A stretch of 7,778 nucleotides of DNA, taken from assembly GCA_947303825.1 (NCBI GenBank), contig CAMYZK010000107.1, positions 1 to 7,778 on the forward strand, written 5' to 3'. The notes beneath the pieces were generated by a model. It was given only the letters and a program-made list of their open reading frames with translations. It was not told the origin of the DNA and did not search any database. Origin of the DNA: an uncultured Prevotella sp. Its GTDB lineage: Bacteria > Bacteroidota > Bacteroidia > Bacteroidales > Bacteroidaceae. This document shows, piece by piece, positions 4,933 through 7,778 of this stretch (the first letter of the stretch is position 1; each line of letters begins with the position of its first letter). Position numbers and translations under genes: made by a program.

Positions 4933-7778
4933 ATGAGAAAGATTGTCTTAGTCTTAGTTGCACTACATATTGCAGTAGCAACATCTCTCGCACTTCCTGT
5001 AACGCGCCGTCAGGCACAGCAGAGTGCACAGAAGTTCATGGCACTTCGTGGCAACAGTAAGAGTCTCTCCCTGGTGCGTCAGCAGCCCAGGGCCACTGCC
5101 TCACAGCAGAAGGATGCTGCCAGCTACTACGTCTTCAACGCAGCCGAAGGCCAGGGCTTCGTCATTGTCAGCGGCGACGACCGTACTGCCGAGGTGCTGG
5201 GATGGAGCGACACCGGCAGCTTCGACCCGGAGAACATTCCCGAGAACATGCAGTCGTGGCTACAGGGCTATGCCGACCAGATAGAGTGGCTAGACACCCA
5301 TCCCTCTGCGGCACGGCAGTCTGCTCCCATGATGGCCTCGTCGGCCCACTCGTCTGTCAGTCCGATGCTGAAAACCCTGTGGGACCAAGATGCGCCATAC
5401 AACAACTATACCCCAACCTATACATACGGGTCAGAGACAAGACACTGTGCCACCGGATGCGTGGCAACAGCCATGGCCCAGCTCATGTACTACCACCAGT
5501 GGCCCACAGGTGCTACGGCGGTCATCCCTGGCTATACCAAGGGCAGCTACACCCTGCCGGAGCTGCCTGCCACCACCTTCGACTGGGGCAACATGCACAC
5601 CAGCTACAGCAAGACCGACGATGCCCCCGATGTGGCAAAGCTGATGCTCTACTGCGGTCAGAGCGTGGAGATGAAATATGGCCAATCGTCTTCGTCGAAC
5701 ACTGCCGACGTGCCGGTAATGCTGAAAAAATATTTCGGCTACGACAGGAACTACCGTATGTGTAATCGCTCGGACTATTTTTACAACGAGTGGATAGAGC
5801 TCATTTACGGTGAGCTGGCAGCAGCGCGGCCCGTGCTCTTCAGCGGACAGAGCACTGGCGGCGGTCATTCCTTCTTGTGCGACGGATTTGCTTACGATGA
5901 CTACTTCCATATAAACTGGGGATGGAGCGGACAAGGCAACGGCAACTTCAAGCTCTCGGCCCTCACTCCCGACGTGCAGGGCATCGGAGGCAGCTCTACC
6001 AGCGATGGCTTCAATATGTCACAGTATGTGGTGACAGGCATACAGCCCGACAAGGGAGATCCCCTGACCGTGGCCCTCACCGTGAGCAGTATCTCTTCCG
6101 AAGAGACGAGCCTTTCACGCACTGCGGCCGACAAGAACTTCAGCGTGAATGTACACTACGGTGCTATCAACTATCTGGCTGATACATACAATTTTGACAT
6201 AGGCATCGGCCTGTATCAGGGCAACAGCCTGTTAGGGGCTAAGAGTCTCTTCTCATACGAGCTGGCCTACGGATGGGGATTCTCCAATACGTCGGCAACT
6301 CTTTCCTTTGGTGTCGGACTGCCCGACGGCGAATATACCATCAAGGCTGTGAGCCGTCAGAATGGCAGCAGTGACTGGATAGCCGATTTCAATTCGGAGC
6401 AGCACTACATCACCGCCACCATTGCCGGCAATACCTGCACCCTGACTCCCAGCCGCGTCGCCACGGCAAACCATAATCTGAAAGTGAACAGCCTGACCTT
6501 TGGCGGACCAATGCAACAGGGAGAGCCCATGACCGTTACTGCCAACATTACCAACCAGGGCGACTACTACATAGGCGACATCACCATGGCCTTTAACGGA
6601 ACGAAGGGTGCAGGAGTGTTTACGGAGATACCTGCCGGAGAGACCCGCGACTTCACCTTCACCTACACCCCGACGGTAAGCGGCTCTGGCATACCCATAG
6701 TCTTCTACATGGGGTTCTTCGGCGGAACGAAGCTTGCCTCTACCACCGTTGATATTGCTTCCGCCACTGCCGTTACTACCGACAACATAGACCTTGTGTT
6801 GAGCAGGCAGATAGTCAATGCCGACGGCAGCTATGTTATAGGCACAGCGGCAACAAACAGGATAAAGGTCACCAACAACTCGTCGGACAACTACAAAGGA
6901 TTCATTTATGTATATACCCACAATAAGACAACAGGCTACATTTATCAAAAGGGAACACAGAAGACCATACCCCATAACTCGACTATAGAGTTCGACTACT
7001 CAACTCAGGACTTCAGCCTGGGCGACAGGTGCAGCTTCTGGTTGGCCTGGCAGAAGAACGGCTCGGTGGCAGAGAACACGAGCACCAAGAACGACATCTA
7101 CACCCTGGCACAGGGCTACGCCCAATATGATGCCGACGGCAACAAGGTGATGCGCAAGGCCGACGAGGCCATCGCCATTCCCGCCGGAGTGGCAGCCTTG
7201 GATCTGAGGGGACAAGACGTGGTGAAGACTGTGACAGGCGTGGTGAACCCCAATACCATTGTCTACGCCGACGACGCTGCCACCATCAGCGGAGTAGCCA
7301 ACGTGGTGAAAGGCGGCAAGGCAGAGACCATAACGCTTACCGACGGATACGAGTTCTGCGCACCCGAGGAGTTCACTGCCGACAACATCAGCTTTACCAC
7401 CACCTTTGCCAACGGCTACATGCCCGGAGGCTACGGATGGCAAACTGTCATGCTGCCCTTCAATGTGAGCAGCGTCACTGTGGGAGGTAATCCAATAGAC
7501 TGGTTCCACTCCAGCCTGGACAAGGGGAAGAACTTCTGGGTGATGGAGTTCCTTGACGATGCTGGCAACACCATCTACTACACCCACGCCGCAGAGATGA
7601 AACCCTATGTGCCCTATCTGGTGAGTGTGCCGGGCGACTACTGGGGCAGTGCTGCCAGTCTTACTGGCAAGGCTATCACCTTCAGCGGTACCAACGCCAC
7701 CGTTAAGGCCAACGACTATGCCACCATAGAGCTCAACGGCTCGGCATATAAGTTTATGGGCATTCAGCAGTCACAGAC
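4933..7778 (+). CDS. Secreted C10 (streptopain-like) cysteine protease, 3'-truncated by window
   Basis: The frame is open from the ATG at 4933 to the window edge: 948 complete codons and no stop. Residues 1-21 form a signal peptide (MRKIVLVLVALHIAVATSLA). Residues about 22-130 resemble the inhibitory propeptide of this family, including a YYVFNAAEGQGFVIVSGDD block. The peptidase domain spans about 142-350. Its nucleophile is Cys176 in ATGCVATAMAQ, its catalytic His is His312 in GGGHSF, and HINWGW at 326-331 is the conserved Asn/Trp motif. The fold and motifs match SpeB of Streptococcus and interpain-like enzymes of Prevotella. After it come beta-rich stretches resembling Ig/CARDB-like modules (roughly 380-500, 515-610, 615-700). 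From about 745 there is a segment with VANVVKGG, LTDGYEF and GYGWQTVMLPF of a kind seen in Prevotella surface proteins. A C-terminal sorting domain, if any, would be beyond the window. Likely role: extracellular protein degradation for nutrition or host interaction (inferred). It stands alone, divergent from gpmI. Confidence 0.93.
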   Translation, partial: MRKIVLVLVALHIAVATSLALPVTRRQAQQSAQKFMALRGNSKSLSLVRQQPRATASQQKDAASYYVFNAAEGQGFVIVSGDDRTAEVLGWSDTGSFDPENIPENMQSWLQGYADQIEWLDTHPSAARQSAPMMASSAHSSVSPMLKTLWDQDAPYNNYTPTYTYGSETRHCATGCVATAMAQLMYYHQWPTGATAVIPGYTKGSYTLPELPATTFDWGNMHTSYSKTDDAPDVAKLMLYCGQSVEMKYGQSSSSNTADVPVMLKKYFGYDRNYRMCNRSDYFYNEWIELIYGELAAARPVLFSGQSTGGGHSFLCDGFAYDDYFHINWGWSGQGNGNFKLSALTPDVQGIGGSSTSDGFNMSQYVVTGIQPDKGDPLTVALTVSSISSEETSLSRTAADKNFSVNVHYGAINYLADTYNFDIGIGLYQGNSLLGAKSLFSYELAYGWGFSNTSATLSFGVGLPDGEYTIKAVSRQNGSSDWIADFNSEQHYITATIAGNTCTLTPSRVATANHNLKVNSLTFGGPMQQGEPMTVTANITNQGDYYIGDITMAFNGTKGAGVFTEIPAGETRDFTFTYTPTVSGSGIPIVFYMGFFGGTKLASTTVDIASATAVTTDNIDLVLSRQIVNADGSYVIGTAATNRIKVTNNSSDNYKGFIYVYTHNKTTGYIYQKGTQKTIPHNSTIEFDYSTQDFSLGDRCSFWLAWQKNGSVAENTSTKNDIYTLAQGYAQYDADGNKVMRKADEAIAIPAGVAALDLRGQDVVKTVTGVVNPNTIVYADDAATISGVANVVKGGKAETITLTDGYEFCAPEEFTADNISFTTTFANGYMPGGYGWQTVMLPFNVSSVTVGGNPIDWFHSSLDKGKNFWVMEFLDDAGNTIYYTHAAEMKPYVPYLVSVPGDYWGSAASLTGKAITFSGTNATVKANDYATIELNGSAYKFMGIQQSQ

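Noticed and set aside
5202..5765. Plus-strand open frame of 187 codons within the protease region
   Set aside because: It is out of frame with the C10 protease, which has the signal peptide, Cys176, His312 and HINWGW in one continuous frame.
6253..7587. Two minus-strand open frames (6253-6975 and 7000-7587)
   Set aside because: Both are antisense to the continuous C10 protease frame, have no recognisable domains, and have no promoter-like sequence that I could see.

Overview
The window looks like chromosomal DNA from a Bacteroidales bacterium, most likely Prevotella or a close relative. Four promoter-like sites carry the Bacteroidetes -7 element TAnnTTTG, three of them with a TTTG about 19-22 bases upstream. 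Most starts lack a Shine-Dalgarno sequence. The last gene is a long secreted C10 (streptopain-type) protease whose C-terminal tail resembles Prevotella surface proteins. This assignment comes from recalled family features; no database search was run.

Layout from left to right. Positions 1-169 hold two near-identical 84/85-base tandem repeats, each carrying a full promoter. They lie upstream of a small SpoU/TrmH-type RNA methyltransferase gene (195-743, +). A two-gene minus-strand unit follows, converging on it with a 14-base overlap: an NlpC/P60 cell-wall peptidase (1797-2375) and then a CapA-like metallophosphatase (730-1791). Both proteins have signal peptides and are probably exported. Their shared promoter abuts the intrinsic terminator (2451-2475) of a second minus-strand unit. 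That unit is gpmI, the cofactor-independent phosphoglycerate mutase (3249-4769), followed by a small DA1-like zinc peptidase with a LIM-like cysteine-rich N-terminus (2578-3267). A six-copy heptanucleotide repeat (2557-2598) forms the last codons and stop of the DA1-like gene.

The divergent spacer 4770-4932 carries a promoter signal for each direction. The plus-strand C10 protease gene starts at 4933 and runs off the right edge without a stop (948 complete codons visible).

The genes are mainly housekeeping (glycolysis, RNA modification) plus envelope and secreted hydrolases. I see no rRNA, tRNA, insertion sequence, CRISPR array, phage or defence module. I do not see a clearly new system. The points most worth a second look are the duplicated promoter repeat, the DA1-like peptidase coupled to gpmI with an apparently degraded zinc knuckle, the heptamer repeat inside its reading frame, and the terminator-promoter junction.
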